Part shown: piece by piece, positions 53,262 through 64,000 of the stretch
Layout: each line of letters opens with the position of its first letter
How positions within the stretch are numbered: the stretch's first letter is position 1
Source of the DNA: Artemia franciscana
Taxonomy: Eukaryota; Arthropoda; Branchiopoda; Anostraca; Artemiidae
NCBI RefSeq assembly: GCF_032884065.1
Contig: NC_088881.1
Span: 4,398,001 to 4,462,000 of the forward strand
Direction of reading: 5' to 3'
Length of the DNA stretch: 64,000 nucleotides
Program-made: the position numbers and the translations under genes
The notes under the pieces: generated by a model
Database searches by the model: none
Told to the model about the DNA's origin: nothing
The model's input: the letters and a program-made list of their open reading frames with translations, nothing else

Positions 53262-54992
53262 CTGATATTCTTAGCTGAAAGTAAGGAGCGACATTAAAAC
53301 TTAAAACGAACAGAAATTACTCCGTATATGAAATGGGTTGTCCCCTCTGCAATCCCTCGCTCTTTACGCTAAAGCTTTTAATTGTTTTAAAAGTAGAATT
53401 GTGGCAAAGAGTCAAACTTTGGCGTAAAGAGCGAGGGATTGCAGAGGGGACAACCCATTTCATATACGGAGTAATTTCTGTTCGTTTTAAGTTTTAATGT
53501 CGCTCCTTACTTTCAGCTAAAAAAATCAGTTTTTTTTATTTAATTTCTGAACGTTTTTGAATTAATGCATGTTTGGTTTTGGCTCTCTGCACATAAATTA
53601 TTAAAATGAAATTTGTATATTAATTCTTTTTTGGCTAAATGGCTTTCTCTTAGTTTTGATCAGACGATTTTGAGAAATAAGGGATGGAGAAGGAGGCCTA
53701 GTTGCCCTCCAATTTTTCGGTTACTTAAAAAGGCTACTAGAACTTTTAATTTTTAACGAACGTTTTTATTAGTAAAAAATATACGTAACTTAAGAATTAA
53801 CTTACGTAACAAACTTTCATAACCTTATATTTTTATTATGTATACGAGGGGGTTTGTACCCTCGTTAATACCTCGCTCTTTACACTAAATCTTAACTTTT
53901 CTCCCAATTCTTTAAGAATGACCCCTGAATCAGAAAGGCCGTAGAATAAATAGTTGAAATTACTAAAAATACTTTAGCATAAAGAGCAAGGTATTTATCT
54001 CCTCCTAAATACCTCGCTCTTTATGCTAAAGTATTTTTAGAACCCCTCATATGCGTAATAATCTCTGTTCGTTTTAAGTCAATGCTACTTCTTCCTTTCA
54101 TTTGAAAAAAAGTTTTCATGTTTATTTTTCATTGTTTTCTTATAGTAATGCTAGAGAATCCTGCGCCCTTTTCATTGAATTTTTCATCCCCCATGACAGA
54201 TTTCTCCAAGGAAAGATCCTCCAACATAGCCCCCTCTCCTCAGCCCCACCCCCAAACAAAATAAAATCCCCCTGAAAACGTCTGTACACTTCCCAATAAC
54301 CATTACTATATGTAAACACTGGTCAAAGTTTGTAACTTGCAGCCCCTCCCCCAGGGAATTGTGGGGGAGTAAGACATCCCCAAAGACATAGTTATTATGG
54401 TTTTCTACTATGCTGAACAAAATGGCTATCTCAAAATTTTGATCTGTTGATTTTGAGAAAAAATGAGCGTGGGAGGGGGCCTAGATGCCCTCCAATTTTT
54501 TTGGTCACTTAAAAAGGGCACTAGAACTTTTCATTTCCGTTAGAATGAGCCCTCTTGCGACATTCTAGGACCACTTGGTCGATACGATGACCCCTGGGAA
54601 AAAAAAAATAATAATAATAAAAAATAAACACGCACCCGTGATTTGTCTTCTGGCAAAAAATATAAAATTCCACATTTTTGTAGATAGGAGCTTGAAACTT
54701 CTACAGTAGGGTTCTCTGATACGCTGAATCTGATGGTGTCATTTTCGTTAAGATCCTACGACTTTTAGGGGTTTTTTTCCCCTATTTTTCTAAATAAGGC
54801 AAATTTTCTCAGGCTCGTAACTTCTTATGGGTAGGACTAAACTTGATGAAACTTATATATTTGAAATCGGCATTAAAATGCGATTCTTTTGATGTAGCTA
54901 TTGATATCAAAATTCAATTTTTTAGAGTTTTGGTCACTATTGAGCCAGGTCGCTCCTTACTACAGTTCGTTACCACGAACTGTTTGATATTG
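53262..54992 (+). repeat. Full copy of the palindrome-headed 1.7-kb repeat
   Basis: It begins with a 246-bp near-perfect palindrome (53273-53518, AGCTGAAAGTAAGGAGCGAC mirrored by GTCGCTCCTTACTTTCAGCT). A body follows with a second, smaller palindrome near 53985-54045 (AAATACCTCGCTCTTTATGC). It ends GGTCGCTCCTTACTACAGTT with a small CAGTTCGT-ACGAACTG hairpin. No convincing protein is encoded. It is very similar to 59535-61280 and in the same direction. Confidence 0.85.
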
Positions 54993-55199
54993 ACAAAAAG
55001 CGGGATGAAAGAATTACCGTATCGATTTGTTCTTGCTATAACGGGAACTAGCTTATCTTGCTTTCTCGTTCTCGATGGTAAAGGTTGATCAGGTAGAATG
55101 TCACGGTGCTGAGATTTAGAAAGCAAGAACTTTCCAAAACTCATTATCAGAGTTTCCTACCGGTTTTGGAGTGATTTTTGGAATTCTCGTTACTGTTAT

Positions 55200-56545
55200 T
55201 TTGATTTTTCTGCTACAATGCTGCAAAAAATAATGAATGTTTCTTAAGAAAGTATGCTTTCATTATTTTTGCTTCTGGGACTTTAAGTTTTAGGAGAACT
55301 GATTATTAGAAGCAAAATTGCACCCTTGGAGTCAACATGGTTCAAAATCTTTGTTGGAGTCAACATGGTTCAAAATGTCAATACAGAATAATTACATTCC
55401 GCCACCTTGAAGAACAAGGAGGATTACTTTTTACATAGGAAGCGCTGAAGTATTTTCTTTTTTTCTTCTTCATTTTTCTTTTTGCCAATTGTGGGGCACT
55501 CAAAAGTAAACACCTATTTAAAAAGGGATATACCAACATATGAAATTCAAAAAAGTTTACTGCGGCCACAATGTCGAGTCCTAACCACAAGTCTATCATA
55601 TCCTGTCTTACAATGTTTACTGTATACTTTTTGCTATTCCTGTTCACTTGTGCATTACGCACTATAAAGAGAATAACATAAAACTCGATGCTCCATCACC
55701 ACTTAATGCTCGTTTTATGGGGAGTTTTAAATACAAATTCATGAGAAGCACGTTTATATGATCAGGAGCTTTGGATCAAATCATTAAACACCTATCTACG
55801 ATGTTGCAGTAGTCCACTAGTTCCGATAGTCAAGTGCTGAACTATGAAACTTATTAAGGGGGCTGGGAGGGGGAGTATACGAGAGGAATTTTAAAACTCA
55901 GGTGTAGTATTTTCACTCATGGAAATTAATTGTGCCCTTTTTATGCTTCTAAGCCTTTGCAATCCAGAAATATCACCCAAAGGGCTATTTGTGGGTGCCA
56001 CACAACACTTTATGATGTCGCTACCCAATCAAATATATAAAAAACACGTAGATATAAAAATAAACAAATCTGGTATTTGTCTGTTATAGCACCTATGTTA
56101 AGTTCTTCATTCGTTGACGTACTGTAGTTGATTTTTCTGCCACAATGCCACAAAAAATAATAAACATTTCTTAAGAAAGTATGCTTTCATGTTTTGCTTA
56201 AGGCACTTTAAAATTTTAGGAAAACTGATTATTAGAAGTGAAAACGAACCATTGGAGTCACCATGGTTAAAAACCTTATACAGAATAGTTACATTCCACT
56301 ACCTTGAACAACAAGGAGGAATACTTTTTTGCATAGGAGGCGCTGAAGTATTTTCTTTTTTTTCTTCTTCTTTTTTCTCTTTGCCAATTGTGGGACACTC
56401 AAAAGTAAACAACTCAAAAGCTATCAAGTCAAATATATAAAAAGCACGTAGATATAAAACTGTCTTTTCAAATGAACCCATAGACTAATCTGGTACTTGT
56501 CTGTTATAGCGCCTATTCTAAGTTCTTCATTCATTGACGCCCTGT
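55200..56545 (+). repeat. Tandem duplication of 300-400 bp segments
   Basis: Segment 1 (TTGATTTTTCTGCTACAATG to TTGCCAATTGTGGGGCACTC, 55199-55505) recurs at 56128-56405. Segment 2 (AAACACGTAGATATAAAA to GTTCTTCATTCGTTGACG, 56042-56125) recurs at 56440-56540. The order is 1-2-1-2. No gene is recognised. Confidence 0.75.
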
Positions 56546-56942
56546 AGAACCAGTTTCTTCGTTAGTGTCTTTCAGCTTAGCGTGAGACAAGAAAAAGAGA
56601 AGTAACATAATAGATGGGAAATATGTCAGTGCCCCAATAGCAGTAAAGCAAAAATAGAAGCAGAAAAGGAAAAACAGACACGTCAGTACTTCCCAGGCAA
56701 AGATACTGATTTTTCCTGCTGTTCAAGGAGGGGGTCATAAATCTATTAAGTAGGGTTTTTGACCATGCAGATTCAAATGTTACATTTTTTACATTTTTAT
56801 TTTGATTTGACGCTGTTTACAAGAGGTTTCAGGCCTCTTTTTCGAGATTCCTCTATGTTTGTTTTTGCAATAAAATGTTACTATTAAAATTAATTTAAAT
56901 AATTGTTACCATTTTTGAATCAGCTACAATATAAATTTTTGA

Positions 56943-58060
56943 ACAATTCGTGGTAACAAACTGTAAGTAAGGAGCGCTCCGGCTCAATAGCAACCAAAAC
57001 ACTAAAAAACGAAATTTTGGCACCAAAAGATATATCATAAAAATCAAATTCTTATGAGAATTTCCAATATATAAATTTCATTAAGTTTAATCTTATCCAT
57101 TAAAGGTTACGAGCCTGAGAAAGCTTGCCTTATTTTTTTAAAAAAGAGGGAAAACATCCTCTAAAGGGGGAAACACTCCCTAAGGTCATAGAATCTTAAT
57201 GAAAATCCCATCATCAGATTCAGCGTATCAGAAAACCCTCCTGTAGAGGTTTCAAGCTCCTAACTGCAAAAATTTGAATTTTTTATTTTTTACCAGGAGA
57301 AAGATCACAGATGTGTGTTCATTTGGTTTTTCCCAGGGGTGATCGTAATGATCCAGTGATCCTAGAATATTAGGAGAGGGCTCATTCGAAAATAAATTAG
57401 AGGTTCTAGCACCCTTTTTAAATGACCAAAATAATTGGACGGCAACTAGGCCCCCTCCCACGCCCCTTTTTCTCAAAATCGTCCAATTAATATTTTGAGA
57501 CGGACATTTTGTTCAGCATAGGTGAAAGGCCGAATAATTATGCCTTTGGAGGTATCATGACCTCCCACTGCCCATAGGGAAAGGTTTTTAAGTTACAAAA
57601 TTTGTCAATTGGTCACGCATAGCCCTGTATTTTTTTTATTGGGGAGTATGCATACAATTATTTGGTAGAGGGGGGGGTGAATTTTTAGCTCGTAAGATTT
57701 TCCACGGGGATAAATTTCCATGGGGAGGGAAGTTTCCAGGAAGTGAATTTTTCAGAGGAAATTTTACCCAGCGGGATTATGCTAGAATTCCTAAACGAGA
57801 TTTGGCTCGTGTCTTGCTTCCTCTTTGCCGACTCAATTTAATGCGTTGAGATGTTAAGGGTAATTGTCCGGGGTAAATTTTCATCAGGATTGAATTTTCT
57901 AGAAAATAAATCCGTGGGGAGGAGGAATTTTTCTGTAGAGGTGTAGCCAGATTTCCTGGCATTATTTAAAAAATGATCAGAAATTAAATTTAAAAAAAAC
58001 AAGTTTTTTCAACTGAAAGTAAGGAGCATCATTAAAACTTAAAACATACAGAAATTATTA
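56943..58060 (-). repeat. Inverted, partly decayed copy of the palindrome-headed family
   Basis: It begins CAGTTCGTGGTAACAAACTG with TAAGGAGCGCTCCGGCTCAA. It contains CCTGTAGAGGTTTCAAGCTC and ATCCAGTGATCCTAGAATAT, and ends near 58010-58050 with AACTGAAAGTAAGGAGCATC and TTAAAACTTAAAACATACAG. It has only one arm of the head palindrome. It stops just before a Helitron 3' terminus. Confidence 0.7.
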
Positions 58061-58082
58061 CTTATATGAGGAGGATCACTCT

Positions 58083-58478
<396 letters not shown>

Positions 58479-58479
58479 G

Positions 58480-59530
58480 ACTAAATAAAGAATTAAGGCC
58501 GAATTTAAGGTCGAATTCTTAAAGTTCTGAAACTTCTTAAAGTTCAGTGCAAAGTTCTATGCGTTTAAAGTTTTGGTTTTTAAGACATACAAATTCTGAC
58601 GGGAAAGCACAAAGTAAAATGTAGTAATAAGAAGAATCCAATGTCAATGATAAAATTGGCACAAGGTAGAGGTACCCTTTTTTCTATTATTTAGTGAAGG
58701 TTATAACAATAAACGATGAATACTTTTAGTAAGTAGCTATCGCTTTTTTCTTTCTTATTTAATTTGCAAGCTCAAGGAAGCATAAAGAGCTAAAATAGGC
58801 TTCATCTTTGAGTCTATCACTATTTGCTGCTCTGGGGAGATAGATAATAAGAAAATAAAATCATAATACCAAACAATGAAAAAATTTGATTATCATGTTC
58901 CATAAGACTGCTTTTTGCAGCAATGGAATTAAATATATAAAGTTAAGATACAGAGAGTGATGATATTGTAGTCGTGGTTCAGCTTTAGTTTACTGCTGAC
59001 AAGAAAAGAGTAAGGATTTTCTTTTTTCTTTTTCTTTTTTTCACATCTTCCTCTTCTTCTTTTATTCTTCTTCTTCTTCTTCTGGTCCTGTAGGCAATAA
59101 ATTTGATTAAAATTTGGCAAGCAGGTGCGTATGTGCACAACCCTTTCGGAAAGGTAGCCAATTTCCTCGCATATAACCAAATAAACCTTCAATAACACCA
59201 CTACTTATAATAATAATAATAATATTATTATATAATAATATAATAATAATATAATTAATTATAATAATATAATTATTATATAATAATAACTTGCTGTAGC
59301 ACCAGACCACTGTAGCCACAGGGCTATGCTCTTAGAATATAAGAATATTTATTCCTGGAAGTCCCAGCAATTATCACATTTAAACGTTATAATGATAAAA
59401 GAGTGCTGAAAATTTATAAAATATACTTAGTTAATATATAACAAAATATTTTGTTTTCAATAAAGCATAAATGACACTCTGGCTTTTAGAGATTTTAAGG
59501 GGGCGGTAGCCTTGCCTTTATTTGTGATTA
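58480..59530. other. No recognised gene; small (TAA)n tract
   Basis: AT-rich sequence with a CTT-rich stretch at 59020-59080 and TAATAATAAT/ATATAATAAT repeats at 59205-59290. No protein, RNA or mobile element is evident. Confidence 0.5.
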
Positions 59531-59534
59531 AATA

Positions 59535-61280
59535 AAAAAAACTAGTTTTTTTAACTGAAAGTAAGGAGCGACATTAAAACTTAAAACGAACAGAAATTAC
59601 TCCGTATATGAAATGGGTTGTCCCCTCCGCAATCCCTCGCTCTTAACGCTAAAGTTTTTAATTTTTTTCTAAGTAGAATTGTGGCAGAGTCAAACTTTAG
59701 CGTAAAGAGCAAGGGATTGCGGAGGGGACAACCCATTTCATATACGGAGTAATTTCTGTTCGTTTTAATTTTTAATGTCGCTCCTTACTTTCAATTAAAA
59801 AAAACTGTTTTTTTATTTAATTTCTGAACGTTTTTGAATTAATGCATGTTTGATTTTGGCTCTCCGGACATAAATTATTAAAATGAAATTTGCGTATTAT
59901 TTTTTTTTTGGCTAAATGGCTTTCTCTTAGTTTTCATCAGAAGATTTTGAGAAATAAGGGGTGGGGAAGGAGGCCTAGTTGCCCTCCGATTTTTCGGTTA
60001 CTTAAAAAGGAAACTAGAACTTTTAATTTTTAACGAACGTTTCTATTAGTAAAAAATATACGTAACTTAAGAATTAACTTACGTAACAAACTTTTTTATT
60101 CTTATATTTTTATTTTGTATATGAGGGGGTTGTCCCCTCGCTAAAACCTCGCTCTTTACACTAAATCTTAAGTTTTGTCCCAATTCTGTAAGAATGAACC
60201 CTGAATCAGAAAGGTCGTAGAATAAATAGTTAAAATACTAAAAATACTTTAGCATAAAGAGTGAGGTATTAATCTCCTCCTAAATACCTCGCTCTTTATG
60301 CTAAAGTATTTTTAGAACCCTTTTATGCATAATAATCTCTGTTCGTTTTAAGTTTTAATGCTACTCCTTACTTTCAATTGAAAAAACTTTTTGATGTTTA
60401 TTTTTTCATTGATTTTTTTTATAGTAATGCTAGAAAATCCCGCGCCCTTTTCATTGAATTTCTCTTCCCCCATGGCATATTCCTCCAAGGAAAAATCCTC
60501 CCACATATCCCCCTCCCCTCAACCCCACACCCAAACCAAAAAATCCCCCTGAAGACGTCTGTACACTTCCCAATAACCATTACTGTATGTAAACACTGGT
60601 CAAATTTTTTAACTTGCAGCCCCTCCCCCAGGGACTGTGGGGGAGTAATTCATCCCCAAAGACATAGTTATTATAGTTTTTGACTATGCGGAACAAAATG
60701 GCAATCTCAAAATTTTGATCCGTTGACTTTGGGGGAAAAGGAGCGTGGGAGGGGGCCTAGGTGCCCTCCAATTTTTTGTTCACTTAAAAAGGACACTAGA
60801 ACTTCTCATGTCCATTAGAATGAGTCCTCTTGCAACATTCTAGGACCACTTGGTCGATACGATGACCCCTGGGGAAAAAAAGACAAAAAAAAAAAGAACA
60901 CGCACCCGTGATCTGTCTTCTGGCAAAAAATACGAAATTCCACACTTTTTTAGATAGGAGCTTGAAATCTTTGCTGTAGGGTTCTCTGATAAGCTGAATT
61001 CGATGGCGTGACTTCCTATTAACGATAGAATCGTTAAGATTCTATGACTTTTAGGGGGTGTTTCCCCCTACTTTCCAAAATAAGACAAATTTTCTCAGGC
61101 TTATAACTTTTGATGACAAAGACTAAATTTGATGAAACTTATACATTTAAAATCAGCATGAAAATTCGATTATTTTGATGTATCTTTTAGCATCAAAATT
61201 TCGTTTTTCAGAGTTTCGTTTACTATTGAGCCGCGTCACTCCTTACTACAGTTCGTTACCACGAACTGTTTGATAGTTTC
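59535..61280 (+). repeat. Second full copy of the palindrome-headed 1.7-kb repeat
   Basis: The head palindrome is at 59553-59795 (AACTGAAAGTAAGGAGCGAC mirrored by TGTCGCTCCTTACTTTCAAT). The internal AAATACCTCGCTCTTTATGC foldback lies near 60245-60305. The tail is CGTCACTCCTTACTACAGTT with CGTTACCACGAACTGTTTGA. It matches 53262-54992 over its whole length with scattered substitutions and small indels. Confidence 0.85.
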
Positions 61281-61299
61281 CGCTCGCTTTAGATTTGAC

Positions 61300-62095
61300 T
61301 TATTTATTTATTTTAATTTCTGTTAGTTTTAGAATTCATTTATTCATCCATAGTAATAAGTAGCTGTTATCTTTTTGTTTGATGTAACTATTCATTTTCG
61401 TTACTGATCGTTTTGGGTTTCGTTTATTCATTCCTAGTAATTTCTGCTTTTATTAGGGGCTATTCATTAGCCCATTGTATTATGATAGGAGTTACAGTTA
61501 TTTTATTATAATATGAGCCAATTACGTCATTTGGACTTTACTAAAAACGCATTATATTGCAATTATTTTTATATGTACTACATAGAAAAATAAAAATAAA
61601 ACTTACAGTGAAATTATATCTTGAATTGCTGAGTTTTCAACGATTAACATCATTATATCAAATATTCAGTATGTTGTTATTTGATCTTTCCAAGGACTGT
61701 TCAAGACACATAGGTTTTAATAAAACGCAGAAAACGCAATAAGCTTAAAACTTTTAGGGTTAGGGGAGGGAGAAAAAGGTGGTAGCCCCGTTTTTGTTGA
61801 AAAACCCCTACAAAGAGTAGTTTGTGGTGATTTTTGTCTGTCTTCAGCTGGACTTGAATATTCAACTTAATTTCAACTCGTTTTAAGATTTATTTATTCA
61901 TTTACATTAATATTTGTTATCTGTGGGTTTCGTATGATTATATATTTAATTTCTGTTCGTTTTGGGTTTTATTCATTTTTTAAAAATAATTTCTGGTCGT
62001 TTTGAGTCTGATTTACAATAGGCATTTATATCTACTGGTTTTAAGTCTACCATGGCTCTTTACTTTTGTTTGAAAACCCTCTTTTACGGAAAGTT
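61300..62095 (+). repeat. Degenerate array of AATTTCTGTTCGTTTT-type units
   Basis: Variants of TAATTTCTGTTAGTTTTAGA, TTCGTTACTGATCGTTTTGG, AATTTCTGTTCGTTTTGGGT and AATTTCTGGTCGTTTTGAGT recur with TTATTCATT spacers. The core phrase is the same as part of the palindrome head that precedes it, so this may be decayed family sequence. Confidence 0.45.
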
Positions 62096-62289
62096 TTTTT
62101 TTTGTAATTAATACATGAAAAAGTTCTGTTCTGGGAAATGTCTTCTCTGAATTAATGAATTTTTAGCATCAAATTTTATTTTCTCATACATGATCCTAAT
62201 AACCTTTTTAGTTAAAACATTTCTCCAAACCAGCCTTGGACAAAATTGGGCCAGGAACCAGTATTAACCAATGAATGAAGACCATCCCA

Positions 62290-62910
62290 TTCTGGTCGAA
62301 CTTCTGACAAAACGGGTTGAGTTAAAGATTGTCAGCTATACAGTTGAGTTCAGGAGGTCTGATTTGAATGGGAGTTTTAAATAAAAAAGGATTGAGTTAA
62401 ATTATGGGGGGGAGCAATTTCCAGAATGGTGAGTTTAATGAAAGTGATATAAATAGGGTTAAGTTGCAGCTGAGTTGAGTTAAATGTTTATTGAGTTTAA
62501 TGAAGGTTCAGAAGCATGGAGTAGATTTTAGGGGTTTGAGTTGCATAGGAGTTGATTTAAAATGGGGTTGAGTTGTTGCAATGGGTTGGATTGAAGGGGT
62601 GTTTAGGTAAATGGGGCTGAGTTTAACGGAAGTTGAATTATAAGGGGGATGAATTGCATGAGGCTAGAGCTAATTAGGGTTTGTTAAATCAGGGTTGAAT
62701 TGCATCAATGACATTAGAATGATGGTTTACATAAAACAGGGTTGAGTTGAATGGAATTAAATTGTATGGGATTGAGTTTAATGGGTTGAGTTGAGTAAGA
62801 TTGGTATGCATGGGTTTGATTTGAATGAGGGTGGATTTTAGTGAAGATTAAGTTGCATGGGGGTTGAGATGCATGAGTGTTGTGTGAAATGGGGTTGAGT
62901 TGGAATGGAA
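62290..62910 (+). repeat. Degenerate GGGTTGAGTTGAATGG minisatellite
   Basis: Many imperfect units of about 18-25 bp such as GGGTTGAGTTGAATGG, GGGGTTGAGTTG and TGCATGGGGGTTGAG. The purine/T strand asymmetry is strong throughout. Confidence 0.7.
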
Positions 62911-64000
62911 CCTAAGCAGGTAAATCAAAGGATGAGAAGAGGTAACTGTACAAGTTTAAACCTTTACGTGGTAATTGCCCCGAGAAAATGAACAGGAAAA
63001 TTTTGTCGTTACGCCCAATTACGGGGGTGCTAAGGTAGCTTTAGCCTGGTCACCACCAGCCCTTGGAGTGTCCCGCCTCTCTCTCTCCCCCTCTCTCTCT
63101 CTCTTTTTTTCTCAAGATTTTAAGTGTTAAGCTGGGTGTGAAAAAGCAGAATTGGTTTTATCCCCATAATGGCTTCTTTATTTATTTACGATTTCCCCGT
63201 GTATTTTTAACCAAAATTGTTAAAATCTAATTAGTTTTAGTTGCATAATACGGCTTATTCTGAGGGGTGAATTTGATTATTTTTTTGGATTTTATATTGT
63301 TAATGAATAGTGGCTGCCCAAAATTGTATTTATATGAAAGAGCTTCCCGTTAAACAATTTTTTTTATGTAGCTATTGTATCTCAAAACCGCTATGCTTTC
63401 ATAACCAAATGATTGGGGCAACCTAAACCCTCTCCCTCCCCTCAATCCCGTTCTCAATTTTTATGGTTTTTAATTTTTTTTTTAATACAGATATCAGGAT
63501 ACTTGTATGTGAGTTGATGCGTAAAGGATGCGTGCGTACATGCATTTTGCCTACAGGATACGTGGGTGCACCAAGTTACGTGCATGCAACTCTTTTGAAC
63601 AGGAAAATACATTAAAATTGAATAAAAATTGATAAAATTGATTACTTTTTTTATTATTATCCACAAAATGGTATGACCAGATATGTACGAAAAAACTTTT
63701 TTCTGTTGCTAATTGTAAAATAAATTATTATTTAATAATTTGAACCCATTTGAATGATTTTAACATTTCGGGAGGGGTGATGGTCCCATCCCTTTTACGT
63801 ACGTGTCTAGTACGACATCGTTATTAATAATCGTAATTAATAATTAATTTATTAATAATTAAGCTTAGTGTATCCATAGATATAATTAACCTCTCGTGTT
63901 TAGCTTGAATTCTATTTCAGAAGAAACCCAGAAGGATTTAACTCATTTGAAAGGGCAATAGAAAAAAAAAATGAAATATTTATTTTATATGTACTTATTG
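62911..64000. other. Right end, nothing recognised
   Basis: Low coding potential. A CT-rich tract (CTCTCTCTCCCCCTCTCTC) lies at 63077-63112. Otherwise AT-rich sequence without recognisable elements. Confidence 0.5.

Overview
The window is eukaryotic nuclear DNA from an invertebrate, almost certainly an arthropod. It is AT-rich and has GT-AG introns of 0.6 to 4.6 kb, AATAAA poly(A) signals and no operon-like gene packing. It is crowded with LINEs, Helitrons, a reverse-transcriptase remnant, tRNA-derived repeats, long palindromes and (TA)n/(GT)n arrays. The repeat style recalls a branchiopod crustacean such as Artemia, but that is an impression from memory and not a demonstrated assignment.

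Only two host genes can be supported, and they are paralogues facing each other tail to tail. Gene A (+ strand, six exons, 12873-30569) joins into one open frame of 259 codons. Its product has a signal peptide, a short acidic propeptide ending in R-D-K-R, a Gly/Tyr-rich block, a long Ala/Gln-rich helical region and a Gly/Tyr-rich tail. Gene B (- strand, six exons, 51602-43644) has the same exon number, the same intron phases and identical lengths for exons 1, 2, 3 and 5 (31, 53, 61 and 274 nt). It carries one in-frame TGA in exon 5, so it is either a young pseudogene or encodes a half-length product. Both look like secreted structural (cuticle, silk or shell matrix-like) proteins; the Ala/Gln region resembles the insect DUF745 family from memory.

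Layout. 1-475: LINE 3' end. 774-4493: broken Helitron (Rep plus Pif1-type helicase, minus strand) with a 351-bp in-frame duplication. 5-8.3 kb: diverged tandem repeats and a copy of a 1.7-kb palindrome-headed repeat family. 8.3-12.5 kb: no recognised gene. 12.87-30.57 kb: gene A; its introns hold a non-autonomous Helitron with tRNA-like segments, a reverse-transcriptase remnant, (TA)n, tRNA-like sequences, an antisense LINE, a palindromic element with 12-bp target duplications, and a higher-order minisatellite. 31-42.4 kb: a diverged tandem array, a second LINE copy, LINE scraps, a 3.2-kb inverted-repeat element and a very long CA-rich/(GT)n tract. 43.6-51.6 kb: gene B. 52.8-61.3 kb: four more pieces of the palindrome-headed family, a Helitron 3' terminus and (TA)n arrays. 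61.3-64 kb: degenerate simple arrays, then nothing recognised.

All calls come from reading the sequence by eye; no search or folding program was run.
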